DNA of 64,000 nt, from NCBI GenBank assembly GCA_958298945.1, contig OY282607.1:73648868-73712867 (forward strand), written 5' to 3'. Each line of letters starts with the position of its first letter. The stretch's first letter is position 1. This document shows, one piece after another, positions 38,066 through 50,500 of the stretch. The position numbers and the translations under genes were made by a program. The notes under the pieces are model-generated. The model did no database searches, was not told where the DNA came from, and saw nothing but the letters and a program-made list of their open reading frames with translations. The stretch comes from Atherix ibis. Lineage: Eukaryota; Arthropoda; Insecta; Diptera; Athericidae.

Positions 38066-38915
38066 GTAATTATATTGGAAAATGATTAGTCATAACTGCA
38101 ATGAAATCAATTTTCCACGATGACTTTTTACCTAATTACACGAATGCCTTTTAGGTAAAATGTCATCGTTAAAAAAAATTGTTTGTAAGACCTTACGGCT
38201 GTGACGTTGCAACGTGGTTCTGGCACATAATGTAGGAATGTTACATTAGAAATTAAAATAAAAACAAGGTGGTGAGTATCTTAGAATATTGATGGAATTG
38301 TTTTTATAATTTTGTATAATGGAAAAAGTACAAAATCAAAGTAAAAATTCTTTTTTTAATTATGTACACTACACCCAGTATTTATTAAAATGAACTCTAT
38401 TTTAATATTAATATATACTTGTAATGAAAAATTCGGAATTAAATAGGACAATTTATTTATTACTAATATTAGTGGCAGTGAATTTTTGTATTTTAGCTTT
38501 ATATTGTTCTATAAAAGTTATCGATTCTACCTTTATAAACGTTAAAAAATATTATATGTATTCAATTTAATAATTAGTAATATTCTTACTAACTAACAAG
38601 TCTAATTTACCTGGCATTAAATAACTATCCAAAACTCAAAGTTACAAAAATTTGGCAGTAATTTTTTCGAAAATTTCTCCCCTATTTAGTATAATAAACG
38701 TATTTATTATTATATAAAATATGGAACGAAATATTAAAAATTAAATACTTTCATCATTTTTCGTAACGGTTAGATTGACCATTGGCGATATATAAAAATA
38801 TGCCCTCGTACATACGTTTGTACACATATACGAATGCATGTCGTGATAAGTGAGTTTTTTTTGGAGTGCGTTACGAAAAATTGACCGATGTCCCGTTAAT
38901 TTAATGTTAAGGTGA
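38066..38915. other. AT-rich noncoding stretch
   Basis: No gene or complete repeat recognised. Confidence 0.5.
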
Positions 38916-38919
38916 CATA

Positions 38920-39260
38920 AAGTATTTTTAGAGGGCCAAGAAATAGTGTAAGAATAACGTCGCACCAAAAGGTCTCAAACAATAAATCTGATGAAAAATT
39001 TAAATATTGAGTGAGGGCTCTTGTGAGGTCAGCTCGTCGACTAACATTGAAGTTTGTGATTAGTGACTGGAAAGGTTCAAAAAAGGGTTGATCGTTGATT
39101 AACATTGTGTCAAATTGGATATTGGATGGTGTACCATGACAACGCCTCCACACGAGAGATTCCTATATTAAATCAGACTACCACCACCCCCTTTTCATCT
39201 CATCCAAGTCCACGCAATTTTTTTTGTTCCCAATATTCTTCAACATCAAAAAGTGGTCAT
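38920..39260 (+). mobile_element. mariner fragment, copy 2 of the 31-kb family
   Basis: Contains a GRPRNSVRIT-like piece, then VRALVRSARRLTLKF, equivalent to the linker at 31067-31130. It then joins directly to sequence reading roughly YHDNAST and, after frame changes, PRNFFLFPIFFNIKKW, which looks like the catalytic and SPD..FFLFP region. The join (GAAAAGTTC, AAAAAG, then CAGATTGGACATTG-type sequence) is shared with the 31-kb copy. TIRs are not clear. Confidence 0.55.
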
Positions 39261-39284
39261 GATGATCTGGGAGTTATATAAAGA

Positions 39285-40430
39285 AATATTTTGGGCCGAA
39301 TGCAGAGGGCCCTAAACTTAGTGCACATTTGGTGCCATAAGAAGGTATCTCAATATAAATCCTAAAAAAAACGGTTTTAAAGAGAATCAAAAGTTGGACC
39401 TCACCAAGGTCAAGATGAATGGAACTGAACTTCAGTTCTCTAGTGAGATCAAATATGTAGGGGTCATTCTCGACCAAAAATTGACCTGGAACTCCCACAT
39501 TACCAGAGTTACTGATAGAGCAACTAGAGCCATCTGGACCGAAAATAAAACAGTGGCCATATTTGGCCATACCATAGTTAGACCCATCATCACCTACGCT
39601 GCTCTCGTTTGGTTGCCTAAGGCTGAACAACGTACAGCACAAGCAATCTTTCGTAAGGTACAAAGACTGGCATGCTTGAGTATTACAGGAGCCCTAAGAA
39701 CATATCTTGAGGCTATTTTAGACGTGCTTTTTCTAAATTTACATATTAAAAAGCAAGCGACTAAAGGTGCTCTCACGTTAGACATTTCAAAACCTTTAAG
39801 CCAGGCGACCTAGTTGGACATGTCAAGGTTGTATCGGACCTAAAAGAAATTCAGGGAACCAACTACCTCTCGGACACAACACCGAGGAACCCAAAGTTAA
39901 ACCTGGCCTTGAAAGTGGTACTCGCGGAGCGCTTAACTTAAAAGGAGGAGGTGCACGGCTTTTACACAGACAGTTCTTAATTGGAGGTGCGCATTGGGGT
40001 GGGTGTATTTTGACCTTATTACCATCTATCTAAGGCCCTTGGTAAATTCCTATTCATTTTTCAGGAGATATCAGAAGGCAACTACCTAAGGGAAAGATCT
40101 ACATCATTTCAGACAGCCAAGCTGCATTGAAAGCTCTTGTCTCGTCTGATGTTCATTCCAAGCTAGTTTGGGTCATCCTCACTGTCCTAAATCAGGTTGA
40201 TAGATAGAATAATATGACATTGTTGTGGGTGCCAGACAAAAGGGAAGCGAATACTCCATTTGCCAAAAGGGCCATCTGCGGTCAATTATAGATACTTGGG
40301 AAGGCGGAGTTAAAAGCTCACACTGGGGTAATTCCGCATGCATGAATCACTCTAAAAAATTCATCGCCGTTTATAAAAAAAAGGCGACAGAGTTCCCAGA
40401 ACTCAACAAACCTACTCACAAAAATTATAC
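39285..40430 (+). mobile_element. non-LTR retrotransposon fragment: RT C-terminus and RNase H remains
   Basis: The open frame 39394-39813 reads KMNGTELQFSSEIKYVGVIL then DQKLTWNSHI. Further on it has a WTENKTVAIFGHTIVRPIITYA-type segment, LVWLPKAEQR, and KVQRLACLSITGALRT. This is the typical thumb-side C-terminus of LINE reverse transcriptases of the I/R1/LOA/Jockey group. Downstream (40090-40170), in another frame, IISDSQAALKALVSS has the Ser-Asp-Ser-Gln-Ala-Ala RNase H motif. Near 40215-40270 there is a TLLWVPDKREANTPFAKRA-like C-terminal RNase H piece. The RNase H domain favours I or LOA/R1-like clades over Jockey. It is 5' truncated, broken by stops, and has no poly(A) tail that I can assign. 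Confidence 0.85.
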
Positions 40431-43216
40431 ATTAGCACTACATATCCTTTACTAATTAAAAATACTATATGATTCGTTCATATTTACAAAAAAAAGTACG
40501 CATCTACTAAAAATAAATTTAATTGAAAATGTTTAAATTTGGCATTCATTCACAAATTTTTTATTAGCTTTTAAAATTGCAATGGTACTTAATAACCTCA
40601 CTGAACATTGAAAAAAGTTTAAATTACTTACCAAATTAACATTGTGACAATAAAGTCTAAAAGTTTTCTTATGTATATTCTTTGAAGAAATTCTCCGCAA
40701 ATTGTACTAATAAACAAAAGAAAATGAACCAAATCCTACTTTATTCATTATTTTTACCTCTTATTTTTCTAAGATTAATTCATGAAATAATCATTTTCTA
40801 AGATTATTTTTATATAAGCTAACTCATTCTTGCTTAGTTTCTAAATTTTTCAGCTACTCCTTTACTAAACTTTATCCATCGTACATTTGTATTCTATGAG
40901 AGCAAGATTCTTTTATTTTTAATTTGTATCGCAACAAAAAAAATTTAAATAATCAGTTAAGGTTGAAAAGGAAAATTATTCTTATTTGAAAAGAAAGTTT
41001 ATCTGTCAAAACAAAAACGGGTCAGATCATCCAAATGGATATGATGTTCTTATTTATTTTTATTATTTTTTCACATTTTCATTATCAGTACCGCAGTAAT
41101 GAATAACCACTTTTCGCTTGTGATTTAGAAAAGTTTATAAAAAATTTCTTTAATTACTATTGTAGGTTACTGTCATGACTAATTTCAGAAGAAGATACAT
41201 ACAAAAAAAGTATATAAAATTTACATTTAAAAGGAAGAGAAATTCAATTTTAATGTCGTTCTAGGAAACTTTAAATTGATTTTGATTTAGGAAACAAAAA
41301 TTTCTTTTAAATTAATCAAAAAGTATGCGACTACTTCAATAACAGCATATTTGTTAGAAATCCTTTCTTAAAATTCTAAACTGAAATTTTTTCCCTATGT
41401 ACATATAATATAATATATAGTAAATTAGAATACGTAATCGTTTCAAATATTTTATGATATACCAAAATATAAAAAAGAAAGTACTAATTTCTATTCAAGT
41501 TATAATTTCGCCATAAAAGTCCATGTTTTCAGGCTCTTTTGTAGTACGTAAAAATAAATGATTAATTTTATTATTACAAAAATAAAATAATTGAACAAAA
41601 CGCAATTATTTTCTTTTTTCTTACTATGCTAAAACAATATACTATATAAATATAAAAGTATTAATTTAATAGTATTTTTTTTAAAATATTTATTTAAAGA
41701 TGAAACTACCAAATTCTATTTAACTACAAATTTCAGAACATGTAAAAAATTAATGAATACATTATTTAAAGAAAATATATTGAAAAAATAAAATTTTTAA
41801 AGAACTGCATTTATAGAAATATAAGCAGACAGGAAGTCATCAGAGTTTACCGCGGTCCGATAGGCCTTAAATTACTAGTTTAAGCGAGGACCTTTGACTT
41901 TGCACAACTACTAAAAGGAATAGAAGACTTCACTAATTATTAATATTCACTAATTCATGACGTATTCGTTGTGCATCATGTTGACGATTTTTAACCTGGC
42001 TCGAAATTATGAGATTTTCTACTAAATTTATGGGATGAGCTAGACAGAAGGAAATCCATTTGCGTAAATGGAACAGTATTTCAAACTATACAATCGAAAA
42101 ACTGATGGACTACTTTCAAACTATACAATCGAGAAAATTGTACAAACTACCATCATACCTTTTTTAGGCGTTTTCGATAAAAAAGCAATTTGTGCAATTT
42201 TTTTATATTACGTTTTTAATTTGATAATGATAAAAAAATTTCTTTAAAAAAATTCAAATTTTTTCTCTATTAAGCTTTTATTAGGACCACAAAATTATTT
42301 CGGATATATGAGTATATAAACAAGTATAATATTTTATTATAGCTGAACATTTTTCTATTTTTTAATAATCGGTAACAAACTTAATATCACAATATTGATT
42401 ATATTAAAAATAAGATTTAATAGGCAAATTGATTCTCTATATTTAATATAGCAGAACTTTACTTTAGCTCGTTTTCACAAAGCTTTATTTATATATTTAC
42501 TTTAAATACTAAATTATAATTTAATCATTTGAAAGGAATATTAAATTTCAAATTTACTTTAGCGCTTTATCGGAGTCTAATACTTCATTGAAAACAGAGC
42601 TTAACATATCTAGTCTTCAGCAACCATAAGTATATACACTGAACACAGTCATTAAAATCTCCTACATGAATAGGATTCGGTTGTTAGACGCTATCCAGGC
42701 TTTTAAGAACCCAATTTAACGAAGCCAAGTTTCGTATTATATTGACTTGTTTTGAAATAGGTCCTTTTGAGAACATAAGTCTTTTTTCCTATTATTAGTT
42801 GCATTTTAAGAAAGCAGTTTAGGCTTTTCAAAGCTATTGTTTTATGTACGAAAATTTTTTTAAATTATTTTTATATTCTTTGAATTACAAAAAAGTACAT
42901 GTTCATATTTGGAAAGAAATTTGGAAATTGGTCCAAATCTGAATTCAATGCGATATCAAGTTTATATAATTAAAGTATAACACTTTTATGGACAAATTCA
43001 CATAATGTTACTATTCATATTCGCGTATAAATTTATAGCCGTGAGAGCAGTGAATAACCATATAACATAGTATAACTACTCAGTAATTAAAAGATAATGT
43101 TAAAAATAATCTAAAAAATATTACACAATAATTAATAAAGATAGATATTTGTAGGATTAAATTTGGTTCATTTCACTTATGAATAAATTTTTAAAATCAA
43201 AACTAATGAAATCTTT

Positions 43217-43276
43217 TTTCATAAATATTACCATAAAAGTTTAGTATTTCATAAATATTACCATAAAAGTTCAGCA
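43217..43276. repeat. 30-bp tandem duplication
   Basis: TTCATAAATATTACCATAAA plus AGTT occurs at 43218-43241 and again at 43248-43271. The period is exactly 30 bp. Confidence 0.9.
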
Positions 43277-43866
43277 AAAATAGAAGTACACCTTCCTCAA
43301 GAACATTAATAAAATTTCTCTTTTATTTTCGCAAGGAACTACTGTACAGCATCGTAGATTTAATTCTGCGACAAATTTTAGCCAATTTACTGAGACCGTC
43401 GACCGTAGTGCTTACTGAATTTATGAAAATGATAAATATTGGGTGACTTTCAGTTGTTTGACACTGTAGAATGTAAGCAATTGTAATATAGTATCTCTTA
43501 GCGTTACCAGTCATAAATCGGTATTAAAGATTATGAACTTTTATACGAGTACCAGTAATGTTGATCTACTTTGGAAGTCATTTTTAGTGAGTAAGCATCA
43601 TATTTTAAGCACTTTGACAGGAAAAGCTACTCAATCGAGTGGAAACTTTTGTAGACTACGTAACTCTATCATACTTTTATAGTAAAATTTTCTCAATAAC
43701 TCAAATTATAACATAAAAATTCAATTTTAAAATAATATCGCTAAATTATGGTGATTCATAAAACAAATAGATGCTGATAAAAAAATTAATAATATTTGGC
43801 CAAAAATAACCAATCTATATTATTGACGTTCAAAAACGTATTTTATTTAAAATATTTAATAATAGT

Positions 43867-43938
43867 TTTAATTTTGTAAATGAGGAAATAATATTGCTGT
43901 AAATAAAGTAATATTATTTCCTCATTTACAAAACTAAA
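43867..43938. repeat. 29-bp-arm hairpin
   Basis: Arms 43867-43895 and 43910-43938 pair with a single mismatch (core TTTTGTAAATGAGGAAATAA) around a 14-base loop. It lies about 500 bp beyond the 3' end of TADA1. Confidence 0.92.
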
Positions 43939-44345
43939 AAAAATTTTGGGCAGACCTGGTTTTTAAGGATCGTTAGTGTACACCGTTATGCCAATAAGAT
44001 ATTAGAATTCTCGAATTGGACATTGGCGCAAAATCTGATAACCAAAAATTATTTAATGCAAAAGTTCTAGATACATTTATCTGATGATAGTAATTAATAT
44101 TTTCTGAATAACACACTTCATTAGATTATTTAAATCGACATTTGAGGTCTATATCTAAGTGTAGTAGTCATAATTTACACAATCACATCCGTCTAGCTAC
44201 TTTGGAGATTTTAATTCTTAAAATCATTCTTCACTTATCAAATTCCAATTGATAATTTCAACGTTCCATCTGAGTTTGACTAACAAAAAGGTTTAAAAAG
44301 GCCGATTTTTTTTATTAAATTTTTAAGTTTTTTTTACAAAATGAT

Positions 44346-44351
44346 TTTATT
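44346..44351 (-). promoter_or_regulatory. candidate poly(A) signal of TADA1
   Basis: AATAAA on the minus strand, 83 bp after the TADA1 stop codon, in an A/T-rich tract. Confidence 0.5.
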
Positions 44352-44433
44352 AAAATTTTAAAAAAAAAAAACTTATTTTTAATCACAATAAAATAGATAA
44401 AATTAAATTTCAATTAATAATCTAAAATAATTC

Positions 44434-45416
44434 TCAATGAAGCATTTGTGATAATCGTTCCATATTCATTGAATGAATAGAATGTGAAGATATAATATTT
44501 CTATCCTGAAGCACATTGTAGACATCATTTACTGTAATGATTTTCTTTCGAATTGGATTTCTGAAATTGAAATGAAATCATTTATTCATTTAATTATAAT
44601 TTATAAAATTTGCTTTACATACAGTTCTTCACATGCAGAAAGTATAGTCGTATCATCCGTAGTTTTTCTAGAACCAAATGGCATTTGCATATCGGTATCG
44701 ATAGGATCGTCCGTCAGCTTCACTCTTGTTACAGTATTCCGAATAAATGGATCCCTAAGAGGATGACCAACATCATAAAAAAATTGACCACTTCCCGTAG
44801 TTCTATAATGTTTTCTCTTCAATATAATAGCACTAATAATGTTCTTGAGTAGAATTTGTACTGCAGTCACCATAAGCTCTGCCACACAATCATCAACATT
44901 TTCCAACCCACTTTCCCAAGCCTGAACCAAAAACCGACCCATTATGAAGCCAGTATCCGGGAGGAACAGTTCTTGCACACAATATCTTTGTGCAGGAATT
45001 TCTTTCATATTGTCTTCAACCGCATTTGGTATTTGGATTAAATTCAAATCCTCCTCGGGTAAAAATTCGAACAAATCGAAAGGTTCAAATGTTGCCCTCT
45101 CCGATGATATTCGCGAGCTCTTTTTACGCTTTTTACTGCCTTTGTTATTGGTGCTCGATATATATGAGCCGCTTTCTACTGTCATTTTAGGCATTGTCAG
45201 ACTATCAATTTTATTCAATATAGCAAGTAAAAACTGATTATGGAAATGCATTGTTTCAGGGGTCAGTAATTCTCTAGACTTGACATCAAACTCTTCTTTT
45301 GACCACTTGTGACGGAACCAAAATTTCATATGTTCCAAATATTTTGATGCATTATCACCCAAAGCAGCCATCAGAGCATTTTTCGCATTTAAAACTTTTT
45401 CATTTCGTTCACTCAT
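44434..45416 (-). CDS. TADA1: Transcriptional adapter 1 (SAGA complex subunit)
   Basis: Two exons: 45416-44623 and 44560-44434. The 62-bp intron begins GTATGT and ends TTTCAG, and the sum is 306 codons plus TGA. The donor at 44622 is preferred over a GTAAAG 4 bases later because only it keeps the reading frame into LNPIRKKIITVNDVYNVLQ. Residues 1-70 (KNALMAALGDNASKYLEHMK, then KEEFDVKSRELL) form the Tad1/histone-fold-like N-terminus. RYCVQELFLPDTGFIMGRF and VTAVQILLKNIISAIILKRK are the conserved mid-region. The protein belongs to the SAGA core, where it scaffolds TAF and SPT subunits in the nucleus. The length is close to the 335 residues of the human protein. It is divergent from TIPRL, 608 bp away. 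Confident from overall resemblance. Confidence 0.9.
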
Positions 45417-46024
45417 TTTATTTTTCCTTTAATACCGTATTCTACTATAATTTTAACGAATATAGACTCTTTTTTATTATGATACTTAAGATTATAAAAC
45501 AACTTAACGTCAGTAAAAATTACACAATTTAACAACAATTCGCTGTCACAAAGTTTACAATTTTCGACACTTCGAAAGTATGTCGTTATCATCGTTAAGG
45601 TACAAACAATGTTTTTGTATGAGTTTATAAGGTTTAAAAAATTTATAATACCATATTAATTATTAAAAATATTATAAAATATTTATTTATAAAATTTATA
45701 ATATATAAAATACCACTATTAAAAAAAATTAAGAAAATATGATATTTAAAATGATTTTTAGGATATCACTGTCAATTAAACCTACTAAATGTTCACACGA
45801 AGAATTTCTGGTCATATCATATTTTTGACATATATGAACTGGTATCTCCTCAGATTATATAGACTACTTCTAATCTGTGATAAACTCTTTAATTTGAGAT
45901 AAACTGGTTTGACATTATAGATGTTGACATTTGACCGGCATTCCGATTTTTAAATTGTTGAATTTATGGAACAAAAAGTCAACAATTCCTTGGAGTTTTT
46001 GCCCGATTTATTGAGCTAAAAATA
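45417..46024. promoter_or_regulatory. shared intergenic region between TADA1 and TIPRL
   Basis: 608 bp between the divergent start codons, presumably holding both promoters and 5' UTRs. The centre is very AT-rich. No TATA box or named element could be assigned with confidence. Confidence 0.5.
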
Positions 46025-47141
46025 ATGGATCACCACGTAAGTATGTAGTGACTATTCTGGAAAATATTTTCAGTATCGATGTTTTTATAGGTGAATGAAC
46101 GCGTTTGCCGATTGCCTTTGAGTTCCGATAGCATCAACTTCAAAGACTGGTTAATCGAATACACAAAATCGCACATTTTAAAAAGTGTTTGCGCAAAAGG
46201 AACTGTATGTTCAAAAGATGACACTAAATGCTGTGAACTTTGCACGTAAGTTAAATAATTATGCTAGCTATAGATATTAAGCTATTCAGTCATTTCCTTT
46301 AGATATATGTTCGCTCTAGATCTTCCTCATCTACCAGACATGGTTTTTCACAAAAACACACTGAAATTGTGTCACAAAAATGGTGCAGTGCTTGAATTTA
46401 ATCCAATAGACGCACTCAAAAGAGTCGAGAAAGGCAGCGAGATGGTTAAGGTAGCTTGTGCCGAACAATGGCGAGAAAACCGGTAGTCACTTGCAGGATT
46501 TTTATTTATAATTTTAATTAATTAATGTCATGTTATTTTAGACCCCAACAACATACAGAAGAGAAATTTCGTCCATTCGATTGGACATTCACGACGGATT
46601 ACCAAGGAACACTTAATAATCTGTTTAAAGTCGAGCCAACAGATCAAAAACTTGACATAACCAAACTAATGAAACGAGAAGAAATCCTCTTCTATCATGA
46701 TCTCACGTTATATGAGGATGAACTTCACGATAATGGCATCGCAGCTTGTTCCGTTAAAATAGTATTAGCTAGTACTCTGACAAAGTAAACCATAAATAAA
46801 AAAATACTTTTTATTCAAATTACAGAGAGTAATGCCATCGGGATATTTTGTACTACTTCGGTTTTTTTTACGCGTCGATAAAGTCATGTTTAAAATTAAT
46901 GATACTCGATATCACTATGAGGTTGAAAATAATTATATTCTAAAGGAATTTACAGTGCGGGAGGCGAAAATGGAAGAAATGCAAAATGTAAGATAACATT
47001 GACTAAAGTAATTAATAATACTGTCCTGAACAACATTCGTTTTGTTCACAGGTTCCTTTAGGACTTTTCACAATTCCAAATGAAATAGAAAAATATATAC
47101 CCATAAAACAGAAAACTACAGAAAAACTTATATTTATGTGA
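46025..47141 (+). CDS. TIPRL: TIP41-like protein, PP2A-family phosphatase regulator
   Basis: Six exons: 46025-46036, 46091-46245, 46303-46482, 46542-46761, 46826-46987 and 47052-47141. All introns are GT..AG, 54-66 bp, and the exons sum to 272 codons plus TGA. The tiny first exon encodes only MDHH. Conserved TIPRL blocks: FKDWLIEYTKSHILKS (about 21-36), LPHLPDMVFHKN, VKVACAEQW, FRPFDWTFTTDYQGTL, FYHDLTLYEDELHDNGIA, VMPSGYFVLLRFFLRVDKVM and IEKYIPIK..TEKLIFM at the end. TIPRL binds catalytic subunits of PP2A, PP4 and PP6 and blocks holoenzyme assembly; its yeast homologue Tip41 acts in TOR signalling. Odd: a Cys cluster (C38, C44, C51, C52, C55) sits where the human protein has a short linker. 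Tail to tail with GTF3C1. Confidence 0.95.
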
Positions 47142-47335
47142 AACCTGAATACGATATAATTTAAGGGACGAAATCTATATCACTTTAGGAACGTAAATAT
47201 CTTTAAATATAGAAATAATACTGCGTATTGGCATTTTGGTCGAGATTGTGTTTAATAATAAATTAAGAACTATTAGTAAACAGAACAGTACGTTTATTAC
47301 TAAACATCGAAAACAATTTTAATCTTAAAGTATTC

Positions 47336-47345
47336 AATAAATAAA
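47336..47345 (+). promoter_or_regulatory. overlapping AATAAA poly(A) signals of TIPRL
   Basis: Two overlapping AATAAA hexamers, 195 bp after the TIPRL stop, followed by a T-rich region. Confidence 0.65.
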
Positions 47346-47404
47346 ATTTTGTTAAAAACGACAAAAACGTGATTTTTTTTTTAAATAGTTAAATTGTATT
47401 GCCT

Positions 47405-47410
47405 TTTATT
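47405..47410 (-). promoter_or_regulatory. candidate poly(A) signal of GTF3C1
   Basis: AATAAA on the minus strand, 102 bp beyond the GTF3C1 stop codon. The two convergent genes therefore end within about 60 bp of each other. Confidence 0.6.
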
Positions 47411-47511
47411 TTGTTCGATTCAAGTGTAACTATTTTTTGTTAAGCCTCTAGATAATTATTTGTACAGTATATAATTTTGTGCAAACAGAAACTTTCTTTA
47501 TGTTAAGGAAA

Positions 47512-50500
47512 TCATATAAAATCTGTTAAATATTTCTTTTCTCCGATGAATAATGCCATATTTAGTACACAATTTGGAGTCGGAACCACAAAAGTATCCT
47601 CCAATGGCGAAAATTCTGTTGCATCCTCTGTAAATGGAAAATTACAAAAAGTTATTTAAACAAAATAATGACTGTTCAAAAAAACATTACCTATCACAGT
47701 CGGTTCATGTTTTGAGAACAGCGTACTTTTCTTAATTCTGTTCACTTTCAGTTTGACACAATCAATATCGGTAAGTATTTCTAATAAAAACAGGATGTGA
47801 ACTGGATGTAATTGATCGAATCTAGAGAAGAGTTTCGTAACAATTTGTCCGCAACCAGTAATGCATTCCATAAGTATTGTTCCCAACCACTTGTCCAATA
47901 CTCTGCGATTTACGGAACCATTTACTCGCATCCACGGACATGGACGCATAATTATTCGTTCTTTTTCTCTAAACAAACAAAAATAAATGCATAATAACAA
48001 GTATTCTTATATAAATAGTGCAGGCATATAAATAAAAACATACATTGCCTTGGTAATTGTTGCAGCCGGATTAGTGTAATATGAATCGGCAAAACGACGT
48101 GACGGTTTCGAGGCTCGCTTCGTCGGCACCTCTTCAGTATTTACAACATCCCCACTATCCACATCATGTGATTTTTCAAGTTTAAGTTTTTTCAAATTTT
48201 CGCCTGATTGATCACCACTTGAGATATCCTCCCGCTCAGGGCTCAGTTGTTTTCTTTTTGTTTTTACTAATATCGATGGCGGGATAGTTTCCTGTAAAGC
48301 AAAAATTATGTTAAAAAAAATATGATTGTTTCTTTAGACAATACCTTTTCTAGTCTTTTGATGTTGTAAGTATGAATAACCCATGGGCGTATATACGTTC
48401 CATGCACGTACATGTGAGAATGTACTCCAACACGTTTAATGAAATACTTTCTTCGCAGAATTTCTATGCATTTTACCAATAGTTTTTCATCTTTGAATTT
48501 TGCCTTTATTGATAAAAGAAAGCCACCATAAAATCAGTATTCAGGATCCGTTATAAATTTCTTACTTACCACCAGCTCACGAGCAGTTATTCCAATTTCA
48601 GAACTCTTCATATATTCGAGGATTTGTAGAGTCAAATTCCGTTCTGCTTTGGTAAATCCTTCTTCTTCCATGCACGTTTCTAACTCATCAATACTGAGCT
48701 CAACATTTTGCCACAGGGCGTCCCTAAAAAGAAATAAGAAGCAATCATAATATTTGATGAATTCAAATGGAATATCGTGTAAAGACTCACTGAATAATTT
48801 TGTTCAAAATTTGATTCCGTTTCAATGCCGCCGAAACAAGGTTTCTAGGAACGATAGAGTTATCGAAAGACACACGATCTTCACTACCATTAGCTATGCT
48901 GGATATGGTCAACTTGGGTGTATTTACGATCAGCATGTCTTGAATTCGACTTACCTTGTCGGAAAGCTCTTTACTCAAAGTTTGTTCACTTTCATCATCG
49001 TCATCTTGGTCAATATCGGAGTATTCGAGAACTTCATTCAGTAAATAGGTAATGTTGATTCGAGCTCTAGAAATTTTCAGTTTTCCAAAATCCTTTTTAT
49101 TAGCCTGCTCCAAAATAGTGTTTGCACGTTTCTGTATCTGATTGTAGACAATCATAACATTACGTGGAGTTAGTTTCACTGCCTCGCCCGTCAGATCTTC
49201 GGATAATGGTGATGTGCTCAAATTGGCGATCATTGATCGATGATCTTCAGTAAGTCTTTCGATGGTATTCATAAACCCGTCACTTTGCATAATACAGTCT
49301 TCGAATGGACACAAATTCTCTTCATTCATGATACCGAAGTCAACCACATACTCCTTATTGAGACTGTTTAAAATGCAGAAAAAGTGAATGTGACTGTCAG
49401 CCAGTTTGTTGATGAAATCATACGGACTGGTTCGTACATGGTGTGTCTCTTCACCAAAATTAAAACGCACGCTCTTTTCACTTATATCTGATTTGAATGC
49501 TTCAGTCTCGAAATGTTTAGTATAGTCTGGATTAGGTGCGAGACGAAATATTTCCCGAAAACGTTCCAGTATCTTTTCAGTACTTTTCACATCGGTCTCC
49601 TGGGTAACATCAACTTTGAGCACCTGTTTCGGTGTTTCGATGTTAAAGACCATGTCCGGCCTTCGAGCCATTTCAGCTATAAAGAAGCAAGTACCCGGAC
49701 TAACTGTCATGTAGTCAACACCAATAGAATTCGACTGTGCCGTCGAGTTGTTGGGGCCGAAAAATTTCGTTATCGAACCCTGAAATGCTTTGAAATATTG
49801 ATCAATTATCGAGTACGGTAGCATCAAGAAAAATTGATGGCAATAAGCGTTTGATATGTGATAGGTTTTCCCATTAAGCGGTATAGTTTTATAACTGCTA
49901 ATCGGTATGCCTTTCTTAATAACGATCATCCGATCGTCTCGGACCTTTTTAAAAGCTTTTGCCAACGTGTCCTCCTCGTAGTTTTTATAAATCTCGAACA
50001 ATTGAATGTTGTACAATGTTTTATCCTTCGAACAGCAAACCGAACTATGAACCAAAGCATTTATCGTTGAAATGTCGACTTCGGTTTTATTCGTCGGATT
50101 TAAATGCTTCACCAATGGCTGAGAATATGGAGATTCCAGCTGCCGATAGACCATTCGAAACTGAGCAAGTGTTTCTGGTAATATATACTCTCGTTCCTCT
50201 CCGTTGTCTTTGTATTTTGACTCCTTCGTTAGGATTTTATTTAAATAATAGACGAGCTGAACAAAATAAATTCTCACCGCTGACAATTGATCGTCCAAAG
50301 TGGAATACACTTTCTTCAAATTGGCAAGGAAGTTTCGACCAAACAATTGATTTATGTACTGGCTCTGATTGGCTTCTTGTAGCCAGACGAGAATTTGACC
50401 TTGTGTTGATTTGTTTTTTATCATGTACACCAGTCGACGCTGACAGGCACGCGAGGTTTTGTTCAAAGAGTTTAGACCGAAGTGCAGAACATCGCGGATT

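Larger units (their letters stand above)
40435..44345. other. AT-rich noncoding stretch
   Basis: Nearly 4 kb with no supported gene. It contains a 30-bp tandem duplication (43217-43276), a 19-bp direct repeat TTTCAAACTATACAATCGA at about 42067 and 42114, and the hairpin at 43867-43938. Confidence 0.55.

Noticed and set aside
44601..45237. Plus-strand frames over TADA1
   Set aside because: Antisense shadows of TADA1 exon 1.
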